From the NCBI RefSeq assembly GCF_900168295.1, contig NZ_FVZL01000005.1:62001-126000 (forward strand): a stretch of 64,000 bases of DNA, read 5' to 3'. Position 1 is the first letter of the stretch. Every line of letters begins with the position of its first letter. Under the pieces are notes generated by a model. That model did not search any database. It had not been told where the DNA came from and saw only the letters and a program-made list of their open reading frames with translations. The stretch is from Arthrobacter sp. P2b (GTDB lineage Bacteria; Actinomycetota; Actinomycetes; Actinomycetales; Micrococcaceae). Below are positions 23,480 to 32,468 of the stretch, in pieces. Position numbers and translations under genes: made by a program.

Positions 23480-24847
23480 ATGACTGAAACCCTGACCGCC
23501 GCCGTCACCGGGATTTCCGCAAACAACCAGGACTGGCTCCGGCTTAAGGCAGCAGCCACCGCCCTCCAGGCCCTCCAGGTCCAGGACGGGTCCATCCCGG
23601 ACACTGCCGCCCACAGTGAAGCCTCCGCCCAGACCAAGGTGATCATTGACGCCGTCAGTGCACTCTCCCCTGCCTTCCCGCACGACTCTGCGTACCTGGA
23701 GGCCGTCTGCGCAGACTTTTCCGCCTGGGCGGCCGGTGGGTTCGGTGTTCCCGACTTCCTCTCCTCGCTGCTCGCTTTCCAGCCGCAGGAGCAGCGCCGG
23801 GACGGACTGCAGCACCTGGTGGTTTTTCCCATGTACACCCAGAACGGCAGCAGCAGCCGCCTGGTGGAGGCTGTCCTGATCGAGGTGATCTGGCCCGAGT
23901 TCATTGCCGGCCTGGAAGGCGGCGACTACTCGAACAAGCTGTTCGTCCCCATCCGCTTCCTGGACTTCACTGCCGGTTATGACACCAACTCGGCGGTGCT
24001 CTTCCCCGAGACCGTCGCCGTGCGCGAAACCCCCACGTTCACGTGGGGTGCCATCTTCGCCGACCGCGAGGCGGCCCGCTTCCGCCGCGTGCTCAAGGCC
24101 GCCGCCGAAACCACGTGCCTGGAACTGCCGGAGGGCGCTGCCGAAATGCTGGCCGACCAGGACCTCACGGAAGCCACCTTCGTGATGTGGGACCTCATCC
24201 ACGACCGGACGCACATGCGCGGCGACCTGCCGTTTGATCCCTTTATGATCAAGCAGCGCATGCCGTTCTTCCTGTACTCCCTGGAGGAACTGCGCTGCGA
24301 TCTCACCGCCTTCCGCGAGTCCGTCCGCATCGAGAAGGACGACGACGCCGACCCGGAGGCACGCCGGCACGCCAAGCTGGTGCAGTACGCCATCATCTTC
24401 GACCGGATCTTCCGCTTCGCCATCACCGGAAGCCGCGTCCGGAACTACGACGGCCTAGGCGGACAGCTCCTCTTTGCCTGGCTCCACCAGCAGCACGTCC
24501 TGCACTGGACCGACACCCGGCTCACCATCGACTGGGACGAAGTGGCCGACGCCGTCATTGCACTCGGGGCAAGGATCGACGACCTGTACTGGCGTTCCAT
24601 CGACCGGCCCAAGACCGCGCACTGGCTCGCCGCGTACGAACTGGTCTCGGCAACCGTCACTCCCCACCCGGCGTCCGTCTGGGCGAAGGGTCCGGCTGCC
24701 CTTCCCCTGTCCGGTGCCCCGCGCGGCCTGACGGACCAGGTGCTGGATGATGAATTCCCGCTGTCCATGTTCTACGAGGCATTGGAGAAGAAAATGCGCC
24801 CGGTCATCGAATCCACTGCCGGAATCACCGGCAGTTCCGCCCTTTGA
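23480..24847 (+). CDS. DUF6421 family protein
   Basis: A 455-residue soluble protein of the actinobacterial DUF6421 family, with no known function. A notable conserved-looking block is WDLIHDRTHMRGDLPFDPFM, in which His241 and His245 form an HxxxH pair, followed by FLYSLEELRCDLTAFRE with acidic residues. Together these could bind a metal. Other blocks are FVPIRFLDFTAGYDTNSAVLFPE and WGAIFADREAARFRR. The ATG at 23480 fits the family start and follows a strong hairpin. The SDR gene downstream overlaps its stop as TTGA, so the two are coupled and probably act together. Confidence 0.8.
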   Translation: MTETLTAAVTGISANNQDWLRLKAAATALQALQVQDGSIPDTAAHSEASAQTKVIIDAVSALSPAFPHDSAYLEAVCADFSAWAAGGFGVPDFLSSLLAFQPQEQRRDGLQHLVVFPMYTQNGSSSRLVEAVLIEVIWPEFIAGLEGGDYSNKLFVPIRFLDFTAGYDTNSAVLFPETVAVRETPTFTWGAIFADREAARFRRVLKAAAETTCLELPEGAAEMLADQDLTEATFVMWDLIHDRTHMRGDLPFDPFMIKQRMPFFLYSLEELRCDLTAFRESVRIEKDDDADPEARRHAKLVQYAIIFDRIFRFAITGSRVRNYDGLGGQLLFAWLHQQHVLHWTDTRLTIDWDEVADAVIALGARIDDLYWRSIDRPKTAHWLAAYELVSATVTPHPASVWAKGPAALPLSGAPRGLTDQVLDDEFPLSMFYEALEKKMRPVIESTAGITGSSAL

Positions 24848-25581
24848 GCGGGCCCCAGGGCGCGGAACCGCTGAAACTCACCGTCCTGGTCACGGGCGGC
24901 AGCGGAGCCTCCGGGGTGGCAGTAGCCCGCGCGCTGCGGGACGCCGGGCACCGGGTGGTCACCGCGGGGTCCGACCAGGCGCGGATTGAGGCTGCTGCAC
25001 GCCAGGCGGGCGACGGCGTCACACCCCTCGTATGCGACCTCACCAGGCTCGACGACGTCCGGCAGCTGCGCAACGAAGCCTCCGCCGTTGCCGGGCCCGT
25101 GGACGGCGTCATCCACCTGGTGGGCGGCTGGCGGGGAGCGAAGGGCATCCGGGACCAGTCAGACGAGGACTGGGACTTCCTACACCAGGCCGCCATCACC
25201 ACGCTGCGCAACGTCTCCCGGGTCTTCTTCGACGACATCGCCGCGTCCCGGGCAGGCAGGTTCGCCATGGTGTCTTCCACCGCCCTCGACAAGCCAGGGG
25301 CGGCAGTGGCCAGCTACGTCGCCGCCAAGGCGGCCGCCGAAGCGTGGACCATGGCCATGGCGGACGGCTTCCGCAAGGCAGCAGCGGCCGACGGCGGCGG
25401 GCAGGCTGCCGCCGTCGTGCTGGTGGTGAAGGCCCTGGTGGACGATGGACTGCGCCGCAGCCATCCCGAAAGGTCCTTCCCCGGCGCGACGGACGTCAAG
25501 GACCTGGCCACCGCCGTCGTGGGACTCTTCAGTTCCCCGGCAGACGACGTAAACGGCACCCGCCTCCGGCTGGCGCCGTAG
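24844..25581 (+). CDS. Short-chain dehydrogenase/reductase partner of DUF6421
   Basis: A 245-residue SDR with the cofactor loop VLVTGGSGASGVAVARAL near residue 12, a second strand ending HLVGGW, and a catalytic-type segment SSTALDKPGAAVASYVAAKAA where Tyr and Lys are four residues apart (YxxxK). It is a classical SDR; the substrate is unknown. The start is TTG at 24844, overlapping the DUF6421 stop (TTGA). That overlap and the same order in other actinobacteria argue for a joint pathway. Confidence 0.85.
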   Translation: MSGPQGAEPLKLTVLVTGGSGASGVAVARALRDAGHRVVTAGSDQARIEAAARQAGDGVTPLVCDLTRLDDVRQLRNEASAVAGPVDGVIHLVGGWRGAKGIRDQSDEDWDFLHQAAITTLRNVSRVFFDDIAASRAGRFAMVSSTALDKPGAAVASYVAAKAAAEAWTMAMADGFRKAAAADGGGQAAAVVLVVKALVDDGLRRSHPERSFPGATDVKDLATAVVGLFSSPADDVNGTRLRLAP

Positions 25582-25645
25582 GCGGACCAGCACCGTACGG
25601 CCCCTGACGTCACGGTGCCTGACTGTACGGTGCAGTGAAGATACA

Positions 25646-25651
25646 TAGACT
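25646..25651 (+). promoter_or_regulatory. -10 element of the threonine aldolase gene (leaderless)
   Basis: TAGACT, 6 bases before the GTG at 25658; no ribosome site is visible. Confidence 0.5.
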
Positions 25652-25657
25652 GAAAGC

Positions 25658-26767
25658 GTGAGCAAAGGCATGACAACAACAGCAGAAACAGGCGCGGCCA
25701 TGCGGCTGCACGACCCCACCGTGCGGGGCTTCGCGTCGGACAACTACTCCGGCGTCCACCCCGAAGTCCTGGCCGCACTGGCGGCAGCCAACGACGGCCA
25801 CCAGGTCTCCTACGGGGAGGACGACTACACCGCGCGGCTGCACGAGCTGATGGTGGAGCATTTCGGGCCGGGCATCGAGTGCTTCCCCGTATTCAACGGG
25901 ACCGGCGCCAACGTGCTGTCCCTTCAGTCGCTGCTCCCCCGCTGGGGTGCCGTGGTGTGCGCCTCCACCGCCCACATCAACATGGATGAGAACGGCGCCC
26001 CGGAACGCATCGGCGGCATCAAGCTGCTGCACGTCCCCACGCCGGACGGCAAGCTCACGCCCGAGCTGATCGACCGGGAGGCCTGGGGCTGGGGCGACGA
26101 GCACCGCGCCCAGCCGCTGGCCGTGTCCATTACGCAGACCACCGAGCTTGGCACCTGCTATACGCCGGAGGAAGTGCGGGCCATCGCCGACCACGCCCAC
26201 GCCAGGGGCATGAAGCTGCACATGGACGGCGCACGGCTGGCCAACGCCGCAGCCCACCTCCAGGTACCGCTGCGTGCCTTCACGCGGGACGCCGGCGTGG
26301 ACATCCTTTCCTTCGGCGGCACCAAGAACGGCCTGCTGTTCGGTGAAGTGGTGGTGGCACTGAACCCGGAGGCCGCGCACGGCCTGGTCTACCTGCGGAA
26401 AATGAACATGCAGCTGGCCTCGAAGATGCGGTTCATGTCGGCCCAGTTCATTGCCCTGCTCGAGGGCGACCTCTGGCTGCGGTCCGCGTCGCATGCCAAC
26501 GCCATGGCGGCCCGGCTCCGCGCCGCCGTCGACACCATCGACGGCGTCCAGCCAACGCAGAAAACCGAATCCAACGGCGTCTTCGCCATCCTGCCCCCGG
26601 GCGTGGCAGACAAGCTGCGCACCTCCTTCCGCTTCTACGACTGGAATGAGGCAGCCGGCGAAGTGCGCTGGATGTGTTCCTTCGACACCACCGAGGAGGA
26701 TATCGATGCCTTCGCCGCAGCGATCCGCCATGAACTCCGCGATCACCGGAACGGGCAGTCCGGCTAA
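25658..26767 (+). CDS. ltaE: Low-specificity L-threonine aldolase family protein
   Basis: A PLP enzyme that cleaves threonine or allo-threonine to glycine and acetaldehyde. The 369-residue fold-type I protein shows FASDNYSGVHPEVL at the N-terminus, the substrate region YGEDDYTARLHELM, the cofactor-stacking His in STAHINMDE, LHMDGARLANAA with the PLP-pyridine Asp, and the lysine in SFGGTKNGLLFGE. The start is GTG at 25658, placed 6 bases after a TAGACT element; an internal Met at residue 5 is an alternative. Confidence 0.92.
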   Translation: MSKGMTTTAETGAAMRLHDPTVRGFASDNYSGVHPEVLAALAAANDGHQVSYGEDDYTARLHELMVEHFGPGIECFPVFNGTGANVLSLQSLLPRWGAVVCASTAHINMDENGAPERIGGIKLLHVPTPDGKLTPELIDREAWGWGDEHRAQPLAVSITQTTELGTCYTPEEVRAIADHAHARGMKLHMDGARLANAAAHLQVPLRAFTRDAGVDILSFGGTKNGLLFGEVVVALNPEAAHGLVYLRKMNMQLASKMRFMSAQFIALLEGDLWLRSASHANAMAARLRAAVDTIDGVQPTQKTESNGVFAILPPGVADKLRTSFRFYDWNEAAGEVRWMCSFDTTEEDIDAFAAAIRHELRDHRNGQSG

Positions 26768-26810
26768 GCCGCCGGCGGCGAGCCTTCCCGCCCTGCCCCT
26801 TCCCGTTGCG

Positions 26811-26816
26811 TAACCT
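26811..26816 (+). promoter_or_regulatory. -10 element of the DUF3000 gene (leaderless)
   Basis: TAACCT, 6 bases before the GTG at 26823. The same arrangement stands before benE. Confidence 0.45.
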
Positions 26817-26822
26817 GCGAAG

Positions 26823-27470
26823 GTGAACGCACTTGACCAGGTTCCCCCGGACTTTCTCCACGCGTTGGGAACCCTCAGGAAAGCCCAGTGCCGCAAGGAA
26901 CTCCGCCTCGCGGAGATCCCCGCGCCGGCACGCCTGGCACCTTTCGCCGTCGCGCTGGGTGCGGAAGTCATGGCACCGGGCACCGGAACCGCCACTCCCC
27001 TGCACGGCCCCGCCGCCATGGCCCTCGCCTCCGCGGCGGGGACAGTGGACGACGACGAAACGGAGCTGGCTACCGGCCGTTTCATCCTGCTCCATGACCC
27101 CGACGGCTCGGCAGTCTGGGACGGCGAGTTCCGGATTGTCACGTACATCCGGGCCGAACTGGAGCCGGACATGGGCAATGACGAGATGCTCGGAACAGTC
27201 GCCTGGACCTGGCTGGTGGAGGCGCTGGAGAACCACAAGGCGCAGTACCGGGCAGCCGGCGGAACTGCCACCCGGGTCCTTTCCGAGAGCTTCGGCACCC
27301 TTGCGGAACGGCCGGGCTCCATCGACATCGAGCTCCGCGCCTCGTGGACCCCGGCATCCCCGGACGTCACGGCACACCTCGAGGCCTGGTCCGACATGGT
27401 CTGCACTTTCGCCGGCCTGCCGCCGCTTCCGGACGGCGTGACGCCCCTGCCGCACCGGCGGCGGAACTAG
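26823..27470 (+). CDS. DUF3000 domain-containing protein
   Basis: A 215-residue soluble protein of the actinobacterial DUF3000 family, function unknown. The start PPDFLHALGTLRKAQCRKELRLAEIPAP and the central FRIVTYIRAELEPDMGNDEMLGTVAWTWL (only part of each shown is diagnostic) are typical. It precedes the RNase D gene by 55 bases, a long-conserved neighbourhood that hints at a link to RNA processing. The GTG start is supported by the promoter spacing. Confidence 0.85.
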   Translation: MNALDQVPPDFLHALGTLRKAQCRKELRLAEIPAPARLAPFAVALGAEVMAPGTGTATPLHGPAAMALASAAGTVDDDETELATGRFILLHDPDGSAVWDGEFRIVTYIRAELEPDMGNDEMLGTVAWTWLVEALENHKAQYRAAGGTATRVLSESFGTLAERPGSIDIELRASWTPASPDVTAHLEAWSDMVCTFAGLPPLPDGVTPLPHRRRN

Positions 27471-27525
27471 GCATGGCCCTGCCGCCACCCGTCCGCGGCC
27501 TGCCGGCCGGTAAACTGGGGGCATC

Positions 27526-28863
27526 ATGACCCCTAATATTCCGGAAAACACCACGGCCGGCGTTCCGGCTGCTGATACCGCACCCCACATCACGGTGGAA
27601 GGCTTCGACAGCCCAATCCCCGAAATCATCGAACTTGCCGCGCCCCGGGACGGCGTACCGCTGGTCATCGAAACGCAGGCCGGCCTGGAGCGCTGCGCCG
27701 CCGCCATCGCCGCCGGAACAGGCCCGGCAGGAGTCGACGCCGAACGCGCTTCCGGATTCCGGTACGGGCAGCGGGCTTTCCTGGTCCAGATCCGCCGCGA
27801 AGGGGCCGGGACCTGGCTCATCGACCCCGAACCCTTCGAGAACCTGGACATCATCAACGATGCCCTCCGCGGCGTCGAATGGATCCTGCACGCCGCCAGC
27901 CAGGACCTGCCCTGCCTCTCAGAACTCGGCATGTGGCCGGACAAACTCTTCGACACCGAACTGGCCGCCCGCCTGGCCGGACTGCCCCGGGTGGGCCTGG
28001 CCGCGGTGATCGAACAGCTGCTGGGGTTCGGCCTCGCCAAGGAGCACTCGGCCGCCGACTGGTCCACCCGGCCCCTGCCCGAGCCGTGGCTGCGCTACGC
28101 GGCCCTCGACGTCGAGGTCCTTACCGAGCTGCGCGAAGAACTCGTGGAACTTCTCGAGGCGGACGGAAAACTCGACTACGCCGAGCAGGAATTTGCTGCC
28201 ATCCTCGCAGCGGGCGTGGCCCCGCCCCGGGTCGACCCCTGGCGGAAGACCTCCGGCCTGCACCAGATCAGGGACCGCCGGCAGCTTGCCGCCGTCCGGG
28301 AACTGTGGCTGGAGCGCGATTCGCTGGCGCAGAAAAGGGATGTGGCACCGGGCCGGCTGATCCCGGATTCCGCCCTGGTGGCAGCGGCCAAGGCCATGCC
28401 CGCCACGGTGCCGCAACTGCTGGGCACCAAGGGCTTCCATGGCCGGGCGGCGCAGCGGGAAGCCCCGCGCTGGCTGCGCTGCATCGCCACCGCGCGCGAC
28501 CTGGAAGAACTTCCGCCGCTGCACCTGGCCACCAACGCCCCGCCGCCGCCGCGCGTCTGGGCAGACCGCGACCCCGAAGCGGCCGCACGGCTGGCCACTG
28601 CCCGGCCCCTGCTGCAGGAGAAAGCCGACCAGCTGAACCTGCCGCTGGAAAACCTGCTGACTCCGGATTACCTGCGGCGCGTGGCATGGCGTCCTCCAGC
28701 GGAAATCAGCGAAGCATCGGTGGCCGCTGAACTGCGCACCCTGGGGGCACGCGAGTGGCAGGTCGGACTGGCGGCACCCCTGATCACCCACGCTTTCCTC
28801 AATCCACAGCCCCTGCCGCCCAAGGAGCCCAAGCCGGCTGCCGCCGTACCGGCGGAACAGTAG
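27526..28863 (+). CDS. rnd: Ribonuclease D-like 3'-5' exonuclease with HRDC domain
   Basis: A 445-residue DEDDy exonuclease followed by an HRDC domain. The metal-binding residues are in AGVDAERASGFRYGQRAF (motif I, DxE), LHAASQDLPCL (motif II) and YAALDVEVLTEL (motif III, YxxxD). The HRDC region starts near residue 230 with RDRRQLAAVRELWLERDSLA. RNase D trims tRNA 3' ends in E. coli. The ATG at 27526 lies 9 bases after a TAAACT element. It follows the DUF3000 gene as in other actinobacteria. Confidence 0.93.
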   Translation: MTPNIPENTTAGVPAADTAPHITVEGFDSPIPEIIELAAPRDGVPLVIETQAGLERCAAAIAAGTGPAGVDAERASGFRYGQRAFLVQIRREGAGTWLIDPEPFENLDIINDALRGVEWILHAASQDLPCLSELGMWPDKLFDTELAARLAGLPRVGLAAVIEQLLGFGLAKEHSAADWSTRPLPEPWLRYAALDVEVLTELREELVELLEADGKLDYAEQEFAAILAAGVAPPRVDPWRKTSGLHQIRDRRQLAAVRELWLERDSLAQKRDVAPGRLIPDSALVAAAKAMPATVPQLLGTKGFHGRAAQREAPRWLRCIATARDLEELPPLHLATNAPPPPRVWADRDPEAAARLATARPLLQEKADQLNLPLENLLTPDYLRRVAWRPPAEISEASVAAELRTLGAREWQVGLAAPLITHAFLNPQPLPPKEPKPAAAVPAEQ

Positions 28864-28923
28864 CCCCTCCCGGTAGTTCGGCTCCGCGCCGGCCGCCCCC
28901 GCCGGAAGGCACGGGCTCTCCTC

Positions 28924-28952
28924 TTGCAGGCTAAGTTACTGGCGAGTAACAT
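28924..28952 (+). promoter_or_regulatory. Promoter of the fadA-fadB operon
   Basis: TTGCAG (28924-28929) and TAACAT (28947-28952) with a 17-base spacer. A perfect palindrome lies across the spacer and the -10. Confidence 0.6.
28935..28950 (+). promoter_or_regulatory. Operator-like palindrome in the fadA-fadB promoter
   Basis: GTTACT-GGCG-AGTAAC is a perfect 6+4+6 palindrome covering the promoter spacer and four bases of the -10. It has the size and shape of a TetR-family site, and its position implies repression. TTAC/GTAA palindromes of this kind occur before fatty-acid degradation genes in actinobacteria. No regulator gene is adjacent. Confidence 0.65.
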
Positions 28953-29027
28953 CGGGTTCACTGCCGTCATGATGCTGCCGTAGTCCGGCATGCATTCAGG
29001 CGCCTACGTCTCGATGAGGAGTTAAAC

Positions 29028-30296
29028 GTGAGCCACCACGGAAGCGGCGCATCCCAGCGCACTGTCCGCGACATCGTCTTTGTTGACGGCGTCCGCACAC
29101 CATTCGGCCGGGCCGGCGAGAAAGGCATCTACGCCGGAACGCGCGCCGACGACCTGATCGTGAAATGCATCCGCGAACTGCTTCGCCGGAACCCGTCCCT
29201 GCCGCCGGAGCGCGTGGATGAAGTGGCCATCGCAGCCACCACCCAGACCGGTGACCAGGGCCTCACCCTTGGCAGGACTGCAGCCCTGCTGGCCGGCCTG
29301 CCGCGGACCGTCCCCGGGTTCGCCATTGACCGGATGTGCGCGGGCGCCATGACCGCCGTGACATCGACTGCCGGAGGCATCGGCTTCGGCGCCTACGACG
29401 TTGTCATTGCCGGCGGGGTGGAGCACATGGGCAACCACCCGATGGGCTCCGGCGCCGATCCCAACCCCCGTTTCATGTCGGAGCGGCTGGTGGACCCGGC
29501 GGCACTGAACATGGGCAACACCGCCGAAAACCTGCACGACCGCTTCCCGGCCATCACCAAGCAACGCGCCGATACCTACGCCGTCGCGTCCCAGGCCAAA
29601 CTTGCCGCCGCCTACGGAAAGGGCCTGATCCAGCCGGACCTGGTTCCGGTGGCTGCCCGGAAGCCGGGTGAGGGGTGGACTGTCCACAGCGTTGACGAAC
29701 CGCCGCGGCCCGGCACCACCATGGCGGACCTGGACGCCCTGCGGACACCTTTCCGGCCGCACGGCCGGGTCACCGCCGGAAACTCCGCCGGCCTGAATGA
29801 CGGCGCCACCGCTGCGGTGTTGGCCTCCGCAGAGGCCGCCGCGGAGCTCGGCCTGCCGGTGAAGATGCGCCTGGTCAGCTATGCCTACGCCGGGGTGGAG
29901 CCCGAGGTAATGGGCATCGGCCCCGTTCCGGCCACCGAGAAGGCACTGGACAATGCCGGGCTCACCATCGGGGACATCGGCCTGTTCGAAATCAACGAAG
30001 CCTTCGCCGTGCAGGTCCTCAGCTTCCTGGACCATTTCGGGATTCCCGACGACGACCCCCGCGTCAACCGCTACGGCGGCGCGATCGCCGTCGGGCATCC
30101 CCTTGCTTCCTCAGGCGTCCGGTTGATGACCCAGCTCGCCCGCCAGTTCGAGGAGGATCCCTCCGTCCGCTTCGGCATCACGGCAATGTGTGTGGGCCTG
30201 GGCATGGGCGGCACCGTAATCTGGGAAAACCCCCACCATCCCGACTACAGCGGAACCACATCCGCAGCGTCGGCAACTGAAGGAGCCACGGCATGA
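29028..30296 (+). CDS. fadA: Acetyl-CoA C-acyltransferase (thiolase)
   Basis: A 422-residue thiolase that cleaves 3-ketoacyl-CoA with CoA in beta-oxidation. The nucleophile Cys104 is in DRMCAGAMTAV; NEAFAVQVL, GGAIAVGHPLASSG and the second cysteine in MCVGLGMGG complete the active site. The GTG at 29028 has GAGGAG six bases upstream. The stop overlaps the fadB ATG (ATGA), so the two subunits of a trifunctional-type complex are coupled. Confidence 0.95.
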   Translation: MSHHGSGASQRTVRDIVFVDGVRTPFGRAGEKGIYAGTRADDLIVKCIRELLRRNPSLPPERVDEVAIAATTQTGDQGLTLGRTAALLAGLPRTVPGFAIDRMCAGAMTAVTSTAGGIGFGAYDVVIAGGVEHMGNHPMGSGADPNPRFMSERLVDPAALNMGNTAENLHDRFPAITKQRADTYAVASQAKLAAAYGKGLIQPDLVPVAARKPGEGWTVHSVDEPPRPGTTMADLDALRTPFRPHGRVTAGNSAGLNDGATAAVLASAEAAAELGLPVKMRLVSYAYAGVEPEVMGIGPVPATEKALDNAGLTIGDIGLFEINEAFAVQVLSFLDHFGIPDDDPRVNRYGGAIAVGHPLASSGVRLMTQLARQFEEDPSVRFGITAMCVGLGMGGTVIWENPHHPDYSGTTSAASATEGATA

Positions 30297-32458
30297 GCGC
30301 CGCAGATTTCATCGAGTTCGCCGCCCTGTTCCCCGACGAAACCGTCACCCACGCGCTCGTCCGGGACATCGAACTGCCGGCCGCCGCCGGCAAGCCAAGC
30401 CCGGGAACCTTCGCCCTCATCACCCTCGACAACGGCCTGGACCACTCCAAGCCCACCACGCTGGGACCCAGGACCCTCGTGGAACTCGGCAAAGTACTCG
30501 AAGGCCTCCGGGAGCGGGCCGCCCGCGGCGAGATCGCCGGCGTCGGCGTGACGGGCAAGCCCTACTACCTGGTGGCGGGCGCAGACCTTTCAGCGGTGAA
30601 GGCACTTGAGAAGCGGGAACACGGGCTGTGGATGGCGCAGCTGGGGCACGACGTCTACCGCACGCTCGCCAACCTGGGGGTTCCCAGCTTCGCGTTCATC
30701 AACGGTGCAGCCCTGGGCGGCGGGCTGGAAATCGCCCTGCAGTCCACCTACCGCACCATGTCCACCGGCGCGGGCGCCCTGGCACTGCCGGAAGCCTTCC
30801 TTGGCCTGGTGCCCGGCTGGGGCGGGGTCTACATCCTGCCGCGCCTGATCGGCCCGGAAAACGCCGTGAAGGTGATGATCGAAAACCCGCTCAGCAACAA
30901 CCGGACACTGACCGGACCCCAGGCCTTCGAACTCGGCATCGCCGATGCCCTCTTTGAGCCGGCGGACTTCCTTGAGCAGTCCCTGGCATGGGCCGCGGAA
31001 GTCATCTCCGGCCACGTTGTTCCGGAACGTGGCAACGCCGTCGACCCCGCCGCGCCCGATACCGCAGCCAGGTGGGCTGCCGCAGTGGCAGCAGGACGCC
31101 GGTTCGTGGAGGCAAAGACATCACACGCCGCACACGCCCCGGGAAAGGTCCTTGACCTCCTGGAAGCCAACCGCACCATCACCCAGGCGGAGTCTGCAGA
31201 GCTGGAATGCGAAACCCTTGCAGAACTCATGCAGACCGACGAGTTCCGCGCCACCGTGTACGCCTTCCTTGACCTCGTCCAGAAACGCTCCAAGCGCCCC
31301 GCCGGCGCCCCCGACCGCAACCTGGCCCGTCCGGTCACCAAGGTAGGCGTGGTAGGCGCCGGCCTGATGGCAAGCCAGCTGGCGCTGCTCTTCGCCCGCC
31401 AGCTCAAGGTCCCCGTGGTGATGACGGACATCGACCAGGGCCGCGTGGACAAGGGAGTGGGCTACGTCCACGCCGAAGTGGACAAGCTCCTGGGCAAACA
31501 GCGGATCAGCCAGGACGCCGCCAACCGCACCAAAGCGCTGGTGACGGGATCCGTGTCCAAGGACGTGTTCACCGACGCCGACTTCGTCATCGAAGCCGTC
31601 TTCGAAGAACTGAACGTCAAGAAGCAGGTGTTCGCCGAGCTGGAAGCCATCGTCACCCCTGACTGCATCCTGGCCACCAACACCTCCTCGCTGTCCGTGA
31701 CCGCCATGGCCGAGGACCTGCAGCACCCGGAACGGCTGGTGGGGTTCCACTTCTTCAACCCCGTGGCCGTGATGCCGCTGCTGGAAATCGTCAGGGCCCC
31801 GCGGACCGATGACGCCGTCCTCGCCACCGCCTTTGAACTGGCCAAGGCGCTCAAGAAGACCGGGGTACTGGTCAAGGACGCCCCCGCGTTCGTGGTCAAC
31901 CGCATCCTGCTGCGCCTGATGGGCGAAGTCACCGCCGCCTTCGACGAAGGCACTCCGGCAGACGTGGCGGACAATGCCCTGCGGCCCATGGGCCTGCCGA
32001 TGACCCCCTTCACGCTGCTGGCCATGGTGGGGCTGCCGGTGGCCCAGCACGTCCAGGAATCACTCAACGCCGCGTTCGGCGACCGGTTCCCGGTGTCCGC
32101 CAACCTGCAGAAACTCATCGACAACGGAGTGAAGGCCCTCTGGGAAACCGCCCCGGACGGCACGCAGGAAATCCCGCAGTCCACGCTGTCGCTGATGTCC
32201 TTCGGCACCAGCCCCTCCACCGGCGAAGACGTCCTGCGCCGTACCCAGGACGCCCTGGCCCAGGAGATCGGACTGATGCTGGACGAAGGCGTGGTGGCAG
32301 GCCCCGAAGACATCGACCTCTGCATGATCCTCGGCGCGGGCTGGCCCATGTTCCTCGGCGGCATCACCCCGTACCTGGACCGGGTGGGGGCCTCGGAACG
32401 CGTCAACGGCAAGCCCTTCCTGCCGCCGGGCAGGGCGTCCCGCCCGGCCGCGGGATAA
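30293..32458 (+). CDS. fadB: 3-hydroxyacyl-CoA dehydrogenase/enoyl-CoA hydratase, fatty-acid oxidation alpha subunit
   Basis: A 721-residue multifunctional protein. The enoyl-CoA hydratase domain (about 1-300) has the oxyanion loops AGADLSAVKAL and FINGAALGGGLEIAL, and PEAFLGLVPGWGG with catalytic acid. The dehydrogenase domain (about 340-640) begins with the NAD loop KVGVVGAGLMASQLALLFA and includes NTSSLSVTAMAE, GFHFFNPVAVMPLLEIV with catalytic His, and a C-terminal helical domain. With FadA it converts enoyl-CoA to acetyl-CoA plus shortened acyl-CoA. Regulation is expected from the palindrome upstream of fadA. It converges on the ECF transporter operon with a 10-base gap. Confidence 0.95.
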   Translation: MSAADFIEFAALFPDETVTHALVRDIELPAAAGKPSPGTFALITLDNGLDHSKPTTLGPRTLVELGKVLEGLRERAARGEIAGVGVTGKPYYLVAGADLSAVKALEKREHGLWMAQLGHDVYRTLANLGVPSFAFINGAALGGGLEIALQSTYRTMSTGAGALALPEAFLGLVPGWGGVYILPRLIGPENAVKVMIENPLSNNRTLTGPQAFELGIADALFEPADFLEQSLAWAAEVISGHVVPERGNAVDPAAPDTAARWAAAVAAGRRFVEAKTSHAAHAPGKVLDLLEANRTITQAESAELECETLAELMQTDEFRATVYAFLDLVQKRSKRPAGAPDRNLARPVTKVGVVGAGLMASQLALLFARQLKVPVVMTDIDQGRVDKGVGYVHAEVDKLLGKQRISQDAANRTKALVTGSVSKDVFTDADFVIEAVFEELNVKKQVFAELEAIVTPDCILATNTSSLSVTAMAEDLQHPERLVGFHFFNPVAVMPLLEIVRAPRTDDAVLATAFELAKALKKTGVLVKDAPAFVVNRILLRLMGEVTAAFDEGTPADVADNALRPMGLPMTPFTLLAMVGLPVAQHVQESLNAAFGDRFPVSANLQKLIDNGVKALWETAPDGTQEIPQSTLSLMSFGTSPSTGEDVLRRTQDALAQEIGLMLDEGVVAGPEDIDLCMILGAGWPMFLGGITPYLDRVGASERVNGKPFLPPGRASRPAAG

Positions 32459-32468
32459 CCGGACCGGT

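Noticed and set aside
25610..27406. A 598-codon antisense frame over ltaE and the DUF3000 gene
   Set aside because: It spans two real genes on the other strand and shows no family features.
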